Positions 23,529 through 32,429 are shown, numbered from the stretch's first letter. The stretch: 34,802 nucleotides of DNA from Acidobacteriaceae bacterium (GCA_003138975.1 PLHQ01000037.1:614-35415), one strand, 5' to 3'. Notes: generated by a model not told the origin, from the letters alone. A program made the numbers and translations.

Positions 23529-23855
23529 ACGTCGATCTCCTATCCACTGAGTGGAACGATGCCTGGCGATGTCGCCGGCATTTGCACCAAGCGCCGCTTT
23601 TGCTGTGGGATAAGAGCAGCGTCTTTGTGTTGACACAAATTGTCAACGCAAGTCGATTACCGTACCAGTTACCGTAGTACTTGGACTTGTCGCTAATCCC
23701 ACCATGCCGTAAACGGAGTTCTGAAACCCGCGCCAGATGAACTTTTTTCTCGACAAGCGCGAAATTTGCGGCTGGAGTACATGCACTTCGGTAAGGACGA
23801 GAAGTCCCTTCGGTAGTTGACCTAGCCACACTGACGGTCCGGGGTACACTCAACG
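23529..23855. promoter_or_regulatory. 327-base divergent spacer with inverted and direct repeats upstream of pilB
   Basis: No gene is supported here. GTTGACA-N5-TGTCAAC (23629-23647) is a 7-bp inverted repeat whose minus-strand arm is also a perfect -35 (TTGACA), but no good -10 stands 17 bases downstream. It overlaps a second imperfect palindrome, TTGTGT-TG-ACACAA (23625-23638). TTACCGTA occurs twice with a 12-base period (23657-23664 and 23669-23676). These look like protein-binding sites for pilB control. TACACT at 23845-23850 could be a -10 for the downstream glycosylase gene with an RNA start almost at its ATG. Confidence 0.4.
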
Positions 23856-24650
23856 ATGAGGAGACGTAACTTGCTCGACGACGCGAGGAAGAACCAAATT
23901 CGTGGCTACTACCGCGCTTTATTTCAAGCTTGGGGACCGCAGAACTGGTGGCCGGCACGGTCACGCTTCGAAGTGATCGTGGGCGCTTATCTGACGCAGA
24001 ACACGGCGTGGACGAATGTGGAAAAGGCTCTGGCGAATCTTCGCTCTGTCAGACTGCTCAGCGTAAAAGGCGTCCGGCACGTGCCCTTGGGTGAACTGGA
24101 GCGCCTGATTCGGCCCTCAGGCTATTTTCGTCAGAAAGCCAAACGGTTGAAAACTTTCATCAACTTTCTAGATCAGCGGTATGGAGGCTCTTTGCAACGA
24201 TTGTTTTCGCGGCCTACAGCAGCGGTTCGAGAAGAACTCCTTCAGTTGAATGGGGTTGGACCGGAAACTGCCGATTCCATCTTGCTTTATGCCGGTAATC
24301 ATCCAGTATTCGTGGTGGACGCATACACGCGGCGCATTCTGGTGCGGCATGGGATTCTGCCTGGCAAAGGCGATTATGAGGATGTCCGGGAATTATTTGA
24401 GCGCGCTTTATCGCCTCTGGCAGAACCTGTTGCAGATTCGCCCGAATCTTCGACTCAAAATCTCGCGCCCGGCCTTCCAAGTGCCATGCACCCTCCGTCG
24501 GCAATGAGCGCGGCGAAGCGCACGGCTCTGACACAGGTTTACAACGAAATGCACGGCCTGCTTGTGGGCGTGGGAAAGAACTACTGCAGAAAATCACAGG
24601 CCCTGTGTGGCGGATGTCCTTTACAACCCTTCCTGCCTCGTCTTAAGTGA
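23856..24650 (+). CDS. HhH-GPD DNA glycosylase related to endonuclease III (264 aa)
   Basis: The helix-hairpin-helix and active-site region reads LNGVGPETADSIL...VFVVDAYTRR. The catalytic Asp (Asp155) is kept, but the Lys that makes endonuclease III a lyase is Glu (Glu137). The C-terminal iron-sulfur motif has Cys244, Cys251 and Cys254 with the usual spacing, but the fourth Cys is missing (Leu260). A Pro/Ser-rich insert of about 30 residues (188-218) precedes the cluster region. This resembles the COG2231/MagIII branch, monofunctional glycosylases acting on alkylated bases; that is inference from the residues. It is divergent from pilB and its stop abuts the GH10 pseudogene region. Confidence 0.85.
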   Translation: MRRRNLLDDARKNQIRGYYRALFQAWGPQNWWPARSRFEVIVGAYLTQNTAWTNVEKALANLRSVRLLSVKGVRHVPLGELERLIRPSGYFRQKAKRLKTFINFLDQRYGGSLQRLFSRPTAAVREELLQLNGVGPETADSILLYAGNHPVFVVDAYTRRILVRHGILPGKGDYEDVRELFERALSPLAEPVADSPESSTQNLAPGLPSAMHPPSAMSAAKRTALTQVYNEMHGLLVGVGKNYCRKSQALCGGCPLQPFLPRLK

Positions 24651-24682
24651 ATCAGCAGCCCAAACGGAATCGGGCGACATCA

Positions 24683-25785
24683 ATGAGAATTTACCGGATC
24701 GTGCTGTCGGTCTTAAATGGTCAGCGGCTTCACGCTCTTGCTTCAAGCCCAAACCCTGCGCCAGGTTGCGGATCAAGATGGATTGCTTGTAGGGACGGCC
24801 GTTCGCTCCACTCCACTTTCGGAGCCGACCTACGCCTCGACCCTGGCTCGGGAATTCAACATGGTGGAAGCGGAAGCCGCGATGAAATGGTGGGTGCTGC
24901 GGCCGGATGTATCTACTTACGACTTTCGCAAGGCGGACGACGTCGCTGTCTCGCTCATAGTCAGCCACTTTGCAAACTGGTTCGCTTTGCGCAAGTCCAT
25001 CAAATGAAGGTTCGGGGCCATTGCCTGGTCTGGGACCACAACAACCCGGATTGGTTGGCGCAAGGTCACTTCACAACCCAGCAACTCTCGCGGCTTCTCC
25101 ACGAACACATCACTCGCGTAATGAGACACTACGCAGGGCAGGTTTTTGCGTGGGATGTTATCAACGAAGCTCTGGATGAGAAGGGAAACGTACGCGAATC
25201 TCTCTGGTACGACCAGCCCGGCATAGGATTTTCCCAACAAAGAACGAAGTACATTGAGCAAGTGTTCCGTTGGGCGCATAAAGCGGACCCGAAGGCGCTG
25301 CTCTTCTACAACGAAGCGGAGGGTGAGGCACTGAACCGAAAGTCAGACGCGATCTACGCCATGATCAAAGATTTCCGCAACCGAGGAGTTCCCATCCACG
25401 GCGTTGGATTGCAGATGCACGTACCGATGCTCGATGCGAATATTCCAGCGATCGCTGCGAACATTACCCGGTTGACTGCGCTCGGTGTGCAAGTTCATTT
25501 CACCGAGCTTGACGTTTCTCTGCCAGTGGACTCCAGCGGTTGGGTTCGAACCGAGGATTTGACTCATCAGGCCGGGATCTATCGCGCATCGTCAGAACAT
25601 GCCTGGACAGTCCTAGCTGCACGGCGATCCAGACCTGGGGATTCACTGACAAGTACTCATGGATTGGTTCTCATTCGCACGGCGCTCGCGGCCAGGCGCT
25701 GCCCTTCGATCGAGCCTATCAGCCCAAGGCCGCCTACCGCGCGGTGCGGGGGGAAATGTTGGCAGGGCGCGGACAGGTTCATTAG
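24683..25785 (+). pseudogene. GH10 endo-1,4-beta-xylanase, frameshifted
   Basis: The family is clear from KVRGHCLVWDHNNPDWL, the acid/base Glu in FAWDVINEALDE, the nucleophile Glu in VHFTELDVSL, and the C-terminal TWGFTDKYSWIGS. But these parts lie in different frames. A signal peptide start at 24683 joins MVSGFTLLLQAQ only after a one-base shift near 24715. The N-terminal domain (to about 24950) and the catalytic middle (from about 24980) are in different frames. The last third shifts again near 25585. At the second break about 35 extra bases fit the frame change; at the third about ten bases seem lost. Several independent lesions argue for real decay rather than a single read error. Confidence 0.85.
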
Positions 25786-25824
25786 TCTGCTCAAGGCTAT
25801 TACCGCCGGCTAGGCACTGAGGCC

Positions 25825-25852
25825 TTTCCAGCTTTCAACCAGCATCTATAAT
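25825..25852 (+). promoter_or_regulatory. putative promoter of ntrYX-like pair
   Basis: TTTCCA (25825-25830), 16 bases, then a perfect TATAAT (25847-25852). Transcription would begin near 25859, only about nine bases before the ATG at 25868, giving a very short leader with just AGG as a possible ribosome contact. Confidence 0.45.
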
Positions 25853-25867
25853 GAGTTTCAGGTCCCC

Positions 25868-28162
25868 ATGCAGAAGGTGAGGGTGAATGAACCGCATCGG
25901 CTGGGCCGTTTACGCGTGGTGCAAAACGTTCCAACCCGACCTCTGAAAGACTCCAATCGCAAGCGGCTCATCGTCCTGCTTGCGATAGCTGTTTTTATTT
26001 TGTTCGCCATCTTGGTTTCGCAAACGGCATTTAACCAAACCATCCTGCGTCCCGATACTAACCAACAGGTCGTGGTTTTTTATGCCCTTTCGCTTCTGAT
26101 TTCTCTTCTGTTCGTTGCGCTTACGTTCGTGCTGGTGCGCAATCTGCTCAAACTATTTGCTGAGCGGCGTCTGGGCGTATTGGGGTCGAAATTCCGCACG
26201 CGGATGGTGGTTGGAGCATTGCTGCTTTCATTCGTTCCAGTCATGGTGATGTACTGGTTCGCCTACGGCCTGATGAACCGTTCCATTGATAAGTGGTTCT
26301 CCACTCCGGTGGAAGAGGTTCGGGCGGATACGGACGCCATGGCTTCGCTGCTGGCCAGCTATGCGGCCCAGAACGCACGCTCGGAAGCCATTGCCATTGC
26401 CGCTGCGCCAGAGACGCAGAGAGCTTTCGAAGGCCATGGGTTCGCCGCTACCATCGAGGAATTACGCATCCACGAGCCTAACCTACAAAGCGGTTTTGCT
26501 CTCGCGATACAAAACGGAGTGGCGGAGGCGAGCCTAGGAGCTCCCGCGCCTTGGGCGGTTTTGAAGCAGAAACTGCCACTGGCACAGGCCGCCGCGGGAC
26601 AACCCGCTCCATTCTTGTGGGAGCAAACCGAATACACGCTGGGCAGCGCACCGGTTGGAAAGGACGGATTGATTCTGGTGGCGATGCCACTGCCGGCGGA
26701 GTTCTCCAAGACGGTGAAGCAGATCGAAGCCAGCCAGCAGCGTTATCTGCAACTCAGCCGGGAGCGCAAACACGTGCGCCAGACCTACATGAGTCTGCTG
26801 CTATTGCTGACCATGATGGTGCTGTTCGTGACTACATGGCTGGCGCTTTTTCTCTCGAAGCTGGTGACTCGTCCGCTGGCGGCGCTGGCCGAGGCAACGC
26901 AGGAAATTTCTCGTGGACGCCTTGACTATCGCATCGACGTGAGCGCCGCCGATGAGATTGGAGACTTAGTCCGCTCTTTCAATCGCATGGCGGAGGAACT
27001 CGAAACCAGCCGGCGGCAGATTGAAGCGTCCAGCCGCGACGCGAGCGCTGCCAATGCCGAACTTGACCAGCGCCGCCGACAGATGGAAACCATCCTCGAA
27101 AGCATCCCGACCGGAGTTCTATCACTCGATGCCGGCCGCACCGTCACGCACGCGAACCAAGCCTTGCAGCGCATGTTTCATCCCGAGGGATATGCGGACG
27201 CAAAGCGTATGCTGCGCGGGGCTCGCCTGGCGGACGTGTTTCCGCCTGAAGTGTTGCAGGATTTGGAACCGCTGCTCCGCCGTGCCGACCGTATGGGAAT
27301 GACAACCAGCCAAATGGAGATGCCGCTGCAACGCGCGTCTCTGAACGTAGCGGTAACCGTGGCAACGCTGCGCCGGCAGGATGAGCAGTCTGGGTACGTG
27401 ATCGTGTTCGAAGATCTCTCCGATCTTCTGAAGGCTCAGAAACAGGCGGCATGGCGCGAGGTTGCGCGCCGGGTAGCACATGAGATCAAGAATCCACTCA
27501 CGCCGATCGCGCTGTCCGCAGAGCGCATTCAGCGCCATCTGGAGCGGGCTACGACTCCCGACAAGGCGTCGTTGGAGATCGTCCGGTCCTGTGCTGAAAC
27601 CATTGCGGGCGCGGTTGAAACAGTTCGCCGGTTGGTGGACGAGTTCTCCACTTTGGCTCGCTTTCCCGCATCCAACCCGCATCCGGCGGATATCAACGAC
27701 GTGATTGAGAATGCCCTCTCCATGTTCAACGGAAGAATGGACGGCATCGATGTGTGCAAGTCGCTCGCTCCAAATCTGCCGAAGGTTATGGCGGATGCGG
27801 AAGCGATCAAGCGGGCTGTCGCCAACCTGGTGGACAATGCTGCCGAGGCTATGCAAGATTCATTGGTGCGCGAGATCCAGATTTCAACTTCGCTGGTGGC
27901 CAGCCGCGACGCTGTCGAGATCATCGTCGCCGATACCGGCCACGGTGTGACCCGCGAGTTGAAGGAAAAACTCTTTCTTCCTTATTTCTCCACCAGGAAA
28001 CGAGGAACGGGACTTGGATTGGCAATCGTAAGTCGCGTCATCGAAGAGCATCATGGATCGATTCGCGTCGAGGAGAATCAGCCGGTGGGTGCGCGCTTCA
28101 TCGTGGAGTTGCCAGTCGTTCCCGAACCCGCGTTGGCCACGCCGACAGCCCAGCATGCATAA
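25868..28162 (+). CDS. ntrY: NtrY-like sensor histidine kinase (764 aa)
   Basis: Four membrane helices (about 33-53, 68-92, 112-135 and 307-331) frame a large extracytoplasmic sensor region (about 138-305). HAMP (about 331-385), a PAS domain (about 400-520), the HisKA box ARRVAHEIKNPLTPIALSAERIQ with His538, and the HATPase domain (N box NLVDNAAEAM, G1 ADTGHGV, G2 GTGLGLAI) follow. This is the NtrY layout. NtrY/NtrX pairs are linked to nitrogen, redox or envelope control depending on the species. The stop overlaps the ntrX start by eight bases. Confidence 0.9.
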   Translation: MQKVRVNEPHRLGRLRVVQNVPTRPLKDSNRKRLIVLLAIAVFILFAILVSQTAFNQTILRPDTNQQVVVFYALSLLISLLFVALTFVLVRNLLKLFAERRLGVLGSKFRTRMVVGALLLSFVPVMVMYWFAYGLMNRSIDKWFSTPVEEVRADTDAMASLLASYAAQNARSEAIAIAAAPETQRAFEGHGFAATIEELRIHEPNLQSGFALAIQNGVAEASLGAPAPWAVLKQKLPLAQAAAGQPAPFLWEQTEYTLGSAPVGKDGLILVAMPLPAEFSKTVKQIEASQQRYLQLSRERKHVRQTYMSLLLLLTMMVLFVTTWLALFLSKLVTRPLAALAEATQEISRGRLDYRIDVSAADEIGDLVRSFNRMAEELETSRRQIEASSRDASAANAELDQRRRQMETILESIPTGVLSLDAGRTVTHANQALQRMFHPEGYADAKRMLRGARLADVFPPEVLQDLEPLLRRADRMGMTTSQMEMPLQRASLNVAVTVATLRRQDEQSGYVIVFEDLSDLLKAQKQAAWREVARRVAHEIKNPLTPIALSAERIQRHLERATTPDKASLEIVRSCAETIAGAVETVRRLVDEFSTLARFPASNPHPADINDVIENALSMFNGRMDGIDVCKSLAPNLPKVMADAEAIKRAVANLVDNAAEAMQDSLVREIQISTSLVASRDAVEIIVADTGHGVTRELKEKLFLPYFSTRKRGTGLGLAIVSRVIEEHHGSIRVEENQPVGARFIVELPVVPEPALATPTAQHA

Positions 28163-29513
28163 AATTCTCGTGGTTGATGACGAATCCGGCATTCGCGAAT
28201 CGCTGCAGGGAGTACTCGCAGACGAAGGCTACGAAACTGCTTCCGTGGAGAGTGGCGAAGAATGCCTGAAGCTGTTGCGCCGCGAGCGCGGCTACGAAGT
28301 CGTTCTGCTGGATATCTGGCTGCCCGGTATCGATGGCCTGGAAACGCTGGAAAGAGTCCGCGAACTGGAGAACGCGCCCGAAGTAATTATGATTTCCGGT
28401 CACGGTACGATCGAAACTGCTGTGCGCGCCACCAAACTCGGCGCTTATGACTTCCTGGAAAAACCTCTTTCCATCAACAAGACATTGATTCTGGTCAAAA
28501 ATGCGATCGAATCGAAAAAGCTGCGCCATGAAAACGTCGACCTCAAGAAACAACTACACGCCAAGAGCTTGATCGCTGGCGACAGCATTCCGATGAAAGC
28601 GTTGCGCCAGCAGATCGGTTTGATGGCTCCCACCAACGGCCGCGTTTTGATTTACGGCGAGTCGGGAACAGGGAAGGAACTGGTCGCCCACGCGATCCAT
28701 GCGCAGAGCCTGCGCAAGGACGAAACCTTTGTCGAGGTTAACTGTGCGGCAATTCCTGAAGACCTCATCGAGAGCGAACTTTTCGGCCATTACAAAGGGT
28801 CGTTTCCCGGAGCGACCGTCGACAAGGACGGGAAGTTTCAAAAAGCAAACGGAGGAACGCTGTTTCTCGATGAAGTGGGCGACATGAGCTTGAAAACACA
28901 ATCGAAGGTACTGCGCACGCTCGATGAACAGCGGGTTGCACCGCTGGGCAGCGACGAAACCATCACCGTGGATGCGCGCATTATTGCCTCGACGAACAAA
29001 GATCTGGAAGAGGAAATCTCGATTGGAAATTTCCGCGAAGACTTGTTTTACCGGCTCAATGTGATCCCTTTCTTCGTGCCACCGCTGCGCGACCGGAAGG
29101 AAGATATTCCGCTGCTGGCGCGCCACTTTTTGAAAGACCTAGCCGCAACTTACGGAAGACGTCCTCGAGAAATCACGGACGATGCTATTGAGGGGCTGAT
29201 GCGCTATTCATGGCCGGGAAATGTGCGTGAATTGCGCAATGTGATCGAACGGATCGTGATCATGAATCCCATGACCATCCGATTGGACCGCAAGCATCTG
29301 CCTCCACTGGTCTATCGCGACGGTCATCGGCGCGCAGCACGAAGCGAGTTTTCCACCTTGCACCAGGCGCGGGACGCCTACGAGCGGGACTTTATTCTGA
29401 AGAAGCTCGACGAGAACCACGGCAATGTAACTCGGGCGGCCGAGGTGCTGGGCCTGGAGCGGAGCCATTTGTACCGCAAGATGAAAACCTTGGGTATCGT
29501 GGTGAACGAGTAA
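28155..29513 (+). CDS. ntrX: NtrX-like response regulator with degenerate sigma-54 loop (452 aa)
   Basis: Receiver: VVDDESGIRES, phosphoacceptor Asp53 in LLDIWLPG, and Lys103 in FLEKPLS. AAA+ domain: Walker A GESGTGKE (168-175), Walker B TLFLDEVGDM, and the sensor segment STNKDLEEE. The sigma-54 contact loop is GSFPGA (215-220) instead of GAFTGA; both the Ala and the Thr are changed. C-terminus: Fis-type HTH (GNVTRAAEVLGLERSHLYRKMKTLG). The start at 28155 overlaps ntrY; a longer frame to 28053 is only ntrY in another frame. The loop change raises doubt about sigma-54 activation. NtrX-like rather than NtrC because of its NtrY partner. Confidence 0.9.
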   Translation: MHKILVVDDESGIRESLQGVLADEGYETASVESGEECLKLLRRERGYEVVLLDIWLPGIDGLETLERVRELENAPEVIMISGHGTIETAVRATKLGAYDFLEKPLSINKTLILVKNAIESKKLRHENVDLKKQLHAKSLIAGDSIPMKALRQQIGLMAPTNGRVLIYGESGTGKELVAHAIHAQSLRKDETFVEVNCAAIPEDLIESELFGHYKGSFPGATVDKDGKFQKANGGTLFLDEVGDMSLKTQSKVLRTLDEQRVAPLGSDETITVDARIIASTNKDLEEEISIGNFREDLFYRLNVIPFFVPPLRDRKEDIPLLARHFLKDLAATYGRRPREITDDAIEGLMRYSWPGNVRELRNVIERIVIMNPMTIRLDRKHLPPLVYRDGHRRAARSEFSTLHQARDAYERDFILKKLDENHGNVTRAAEVLGLERSHLYRKMKTLGIVVNE

Positions 29514-29531
29514 GAGTGCCCCAGATCGGAG

Positions 29532-29993
29532 CTACCGCTTCACCATGCGGATTTCGGTGCCGTTCTTTCTGAACTCCACTTTGTCCATGAGCTGGTTGAT
29601 GAGAAAAATCCCGCGCCCGTGATTGGAATAGACATTCTCCCCGACGGTGCAGGCGGGGATCGCCTCGGGGGCAAATCCAGTACCGGGGTCACGGACCACG
29701 ATCAGAATGCCGCGTTCTTGGTCGCTGCTCACCAGGCACTCCACAACCTTAGTGGGATCTTCTCTTGCGCCATGAATCACCGCGTTGGCAAGCGCCTCTT
29801 GCAGAGCCAACTCGATCGCATCTTCCTTGCCTTCCACCCCGTTCATTTGGCGGAGCACTGCCATTATTTCCTGTACAACCGGATCCACCGCATTGCGGTC
29901 CGCGGACAGCGTTACCCGTAAAATCAAAGTTAATTGATCTGGATCGAAATCTTTTTCGGGAAGAGGTTGCTCGGGAGAATCCGGCGATGACAT
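29532..29993 (-). CDS. RsbW-type anti-sigma/ATP-binding protein (153 aa)
   Basis: A GHKL ATPase fold is visible: N box ELALQEALANAVIHG (about residues 61-75), G1 VRDPGTGF (about 98-105) and G2 SNHGRGIFLIN (about 122-132). Such proteins bind a sigma factor or phosphorylate an RsbV-like antagonist on serine. No RsbV or sigma gene is adjacent. It is convergent with ntrX (18 bases between stops) and lies 160 bases beyond era in the same direction. The N-terminal 20 residues are acidic and Pro-rich. No Shine-Dalgarno is obvious. Confidence 0.88.
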   Translation of the reverse strand: MSSPDSPEQPLPEKDFDPDQLTLILRVTLSADRNAVDPVVQEIMAVLRQMNGVEGKEDAIELALQEALANAVIHGAREDPTKVVECLVSSDQERGILIVVRDPGTGFAPEAIPACTVGENVYSNHGRGIFLINQLMDKVEFRKNGTEIRMVKR

Positions 29994-30153
29994 TGTTTTC
30001 GGCCCGTAAAAACTTGTTCGCTATTTCAAGTCCTGCTCTTGATTCGCTTTAGCTGCAGATTGACTCTATCTTCAAACTGTCAGTCCGACAATCTTCACCG
30101 CCACGGCTGCCGGAGCGCTCGGACGCCTCTCATGCTGATCCCGTTCACTGAGG

Positions 30154-31128
30154 CTATCGCGCATAGCTCTTCTTGGAAGTTTTCGGCAGTTCGACGCGTC
30201 CGTCGGTCAGGTGTTCCAACTGCCTTCTCCAGTCGAGTTCTTCCACGAAACCACGCGATTCGCGCCAGTTGGGTTGCACCTTGACGTAAAGCTCGAGAAA
30301 AACTTTGGCGCCCAGCATGCGCTCGATCTGCAGACGCGCGGACGTGCCGATCCGTTTCAGCATCTGGCCCTTCTTGCCGATCAGGATGCCCTTCTGTCCT
30401 TCACGCTCGCAATAGATCGTTGCGGAAATGCGCGTCAACTTGGCGCCTTCTTCGAAGTTCTCAACAATCACGGTGGTTGCGTAGGGAAGTTCTTCCTCGG
30501 TCTCGAGCAGTACCCGCTCACGCACAATCTCTCCGGCCATGAATCGCGCTGGCTGATCGGTGACCTGGTCTTCTGGGAACAAAGGAGGGCCAGCCGGCAA
30601 GGCCGCTGTTACTTGCTTCAGCAATATATCGAGGCCATCGCGATTCAACGCTGAAATTGGAATGATGTCATGAAACTGATGCAGTTTTTTGTACTCCTCG
30701 ATCAACGGCAGCAGCCTGCCCTTGCATCCTCTCAACAGGTCAACTTTGTTAAGGATCAGGCAGACTTTTGTCGACGAATGCTTCAACATTTGTATGGCGA
30801 ACTCGTCGCGCTGATCGAGTTTCCGCGTCGCATCCATGATCAGGAGGACAAGATCACAACCCTCCAGAGCTTCTCGCACTTCGACCATCATCTTGCGGCC
30901 CAATGAACTGTCGGGCTTGTGAACGCCGGGCGTGTCGATTAATACGATCTGCGCACCGGCTTGTCCCTTGCTCTTGGGCAAGTTGACGATGCCTTGAATT
31001 CGGTTGCGCGTGGTTTGTGGCTTGGGCGAGATGATGGCGAGTTTTTCGCCTACGAGCGCGTTGAGCAGCGTAGACTTGCCGGCGTTAGGGCGGCCGAGAA
31101 TACAGACAAAACCAGAGCGGAAAGGCAT
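30154..31128 (-). CDS. era: GTPase Era (324 aa)
   Basis: All G motifs are present: G1 GRPNAGKS (12-19), the G2 Thr in PQTTRN, G3 DTPG (65-68), G4 NKVD (127-130), and G5 SAL in IPISALNRDG. The C-terminal KH domain has GILIGKKGQMLKRIG. Era binds the 3' end of 16S rRNA and helps 30S maturation. It closes the phoH-ybeY-corC-era order. Its ATG has no Shine-Dalgarno; a hairpin stands directly before it. The C-terminal end has about 20 extra basic residues. Confidence 0.97.
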   Translation of the reverse strand: MPFRSGFVCILGRPNAGKSTLLNALVGEKLAIISPKPQTTRNRIQGIVNLPKSKGQAGAQIVLIDTPGVHKPDSSLGRKMMVEVREALEGCDLVLLIMDATRKLDQRDEFAIQMLKHSSTKVCLILNKVDLLRGCKGRLLPLIEEYKKLHQFHDIIPISALNRDGLDILLKQVTAALPAGPPLFPEDQVTDQPARFMAGEIVRERVLLETEEELPYATTVIVENFEEGAKLTRISATIYCEREGQKGILIGKKGQMLKRIGTSARLQIERMLGAKVFLELYVKVQPNWRESRGFVEELDWRRQLEHLTDGRVELPKTSKKSYAR

Positions 31129-31130
31129 AG

Positions 31131-31162
31131 AGGGCGGGACTTTGAAGGCCGAAGCCCGCCTT
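31131..31162 (-). repeat. hairpin directly before the era start
   Basis: GGCGGG (31133-31138) pairs with CCCGCC (31155-31160), extended inward by CTT with AAG (one bulged base) around a loop of about nine bases. It fills most of the corC-era gap and ends five bases before the era ATG, occupying the place of a ribosome site. Confidence 0.5.
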
Positions 31163-31166
31163 CCGA

Positions 31167-32429
31167 CTATATCAGTTTCAACTGCCGAGGCTGAACCGTG
31201 GTAATTCTGACGCGTTCCACCTTGCGATCCGTTGACTCCAGCACCTCGAAGCGCAAACCGTCATCGTCCACAGTTTCACCCTTCTGCGGAATGTGCCCCG
31301 CCAACTCGCTGACCAGGCCCGCGACCGTAGCTGATTCCCTTCCTTCCGGTCTCGTGCCGAACAGTTCGGAGAGACGGTCCACGTCCATGCCTCCGGAAAC
31401 GATGTATGACTCAGGATTTTCTCTGACGATTTCCGGCTTCTCATGCTCGTCACGAATTTCACCCACGATCTCTTCCACCAGATCTTCGATGGTAACCAAC
31501 CCCGCTACACCACCATATTCATCGACCACAATCGCCATACGAATATTGTTTTTCTGCATTTCCCGGAGAAGATCGCTGCCGAGTTTGCTTTCGGGCACGA
31601 AATATACATCCCGCCGCATCAGCGTTTCGAGGGTTTTGGAAGCCTCGCTGTCCGGCACTTGCAGCACATCCTGGGCGTAGACGATGCCTTTGATGTTGTG
31701 AATGCTCTCGGAGTACACGGGAACCCTGGAATAGTGCTTGGTGCGCAGCATTTCGATGAATCGTTCGACCGTGGATTCCATCGGCACCGCGAACATTTCC
31801 GGCCGCGGTTTCATAGCTTCGCGCACCGTCTTGCCGCTGAACTCGACTGCCGACTGTATCAAGTCGCGGTCGCCTTCTTGAATAATGCCTTCTTCCTGTC
31901 CTGCTTCGATCAACGCGTCAACGGCCTCGGCCGCGCTCTCCGGTTCCTCGCGTGTATTTTCGCGAGTGAGTGATGCCACCGATTGCAAAAACCCCAGCAC
32001 GATAGTCACCGGCAATACGAGATAGATCAGGATTCTCACCAGCCACGTCCAGCGGATAAGCCAGGCACCGTTTGTGCGCGAGAAGAAGACAAACGGTAGA
32101 AACTGGTTGAACACGATGATGATCACAACCAGGCTGATCGCCGCCTGCAAAATTTCGTATATGCTCCAGAGCTGATCGCTGAAGAGAGCGAAGCCCACCA
32201 GCAAAGAAATCGTCGCGGTGGTCAACTGTTTGAGCACCGACATGGAGAGCGATGCCCGCGCCCGGCTCACGTGCAGGATGGGTTCAACCTTCTGCTCGAA
32301 CACATCGATGTTGTCCTGAAATTCGCGCGAGAGAAACTTGCCGATCTCCTGGTAGACGCGGTCCACGTAGGAGGCCAGCGCCAACAGCCCCAACAGCGGG
32401 ACCAGTGCCAGTGCAACAGCCCAATTCAT
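31167..32429 (-). CDS. CorC/HlyC-like membrane protein with CBS pair (420 aa)
   Basis: Membrane helices lie at about 1-22, 68-85, 90-115 and 125-150. A CBS pair follows (about 205-330, with HYSRVPVYSES and IVVDEYGGVAGLVTIEDLVEEIVGEI), then a CorC_HlyC domain (about 345-410). The family is linked to divalent cation efflux or resistance. The start overlaps the ybeY stop as ATGA, so the two are translationally coupled. It is the normal third member of phoH-ybeY-corC-era. The N-terminal membrane part is less conserved than in the paralogue at 8951. Confidence 0.92.
   Translation of the reverse strand: MNWAVALALVPLLGLLALASYVDRVYQEIGKFLSREFQDNIDVFEQKVEPILHVSRARASLSMSVLKQLTTATISLLVGFALFSDQLWSIYEILQAAISLVVIIIVFNQFLPFVFFSRTNGAWLIRWTWLVRILIYLVLPVTIVLGFLQSVASLTRENTREEPESAAEAVDALIEAGQEEGIIQEGDRDLIQSAVEFSGKTVREAMKPRPEMFAVPMESTVERFIEMLRTKHYSRVPVYSESIHNIKGIVYAQDVLQVPDSEASKTLETLMRRDVYFVPESKLGSDLLREMQKNNIRMAIVVDEYGGVAGLVTIEDLVEEIVGEIRDEHEKPEIVRENPESYIVSGGMDVDRLSELFGTRPEGRESATVAGLVSELAGHIPQKGETVDDDGLRFEVLESTDRKVERVRITTVQPRQLKLI

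Noticed and set aside
23643-23849. 68-codon minus-strand ORF between pilB and the glycosylase gene
   Set aside because: No recognisable motifs, and it covers the repeat-rich regulatory region.
8951-32429. The two CorC/HlyC genes as a recent duplication
   Set aside because: Their membrane domains differ clearly and the second sits in its normal phoH-ybeY-corC-era context; they are old paralogues.
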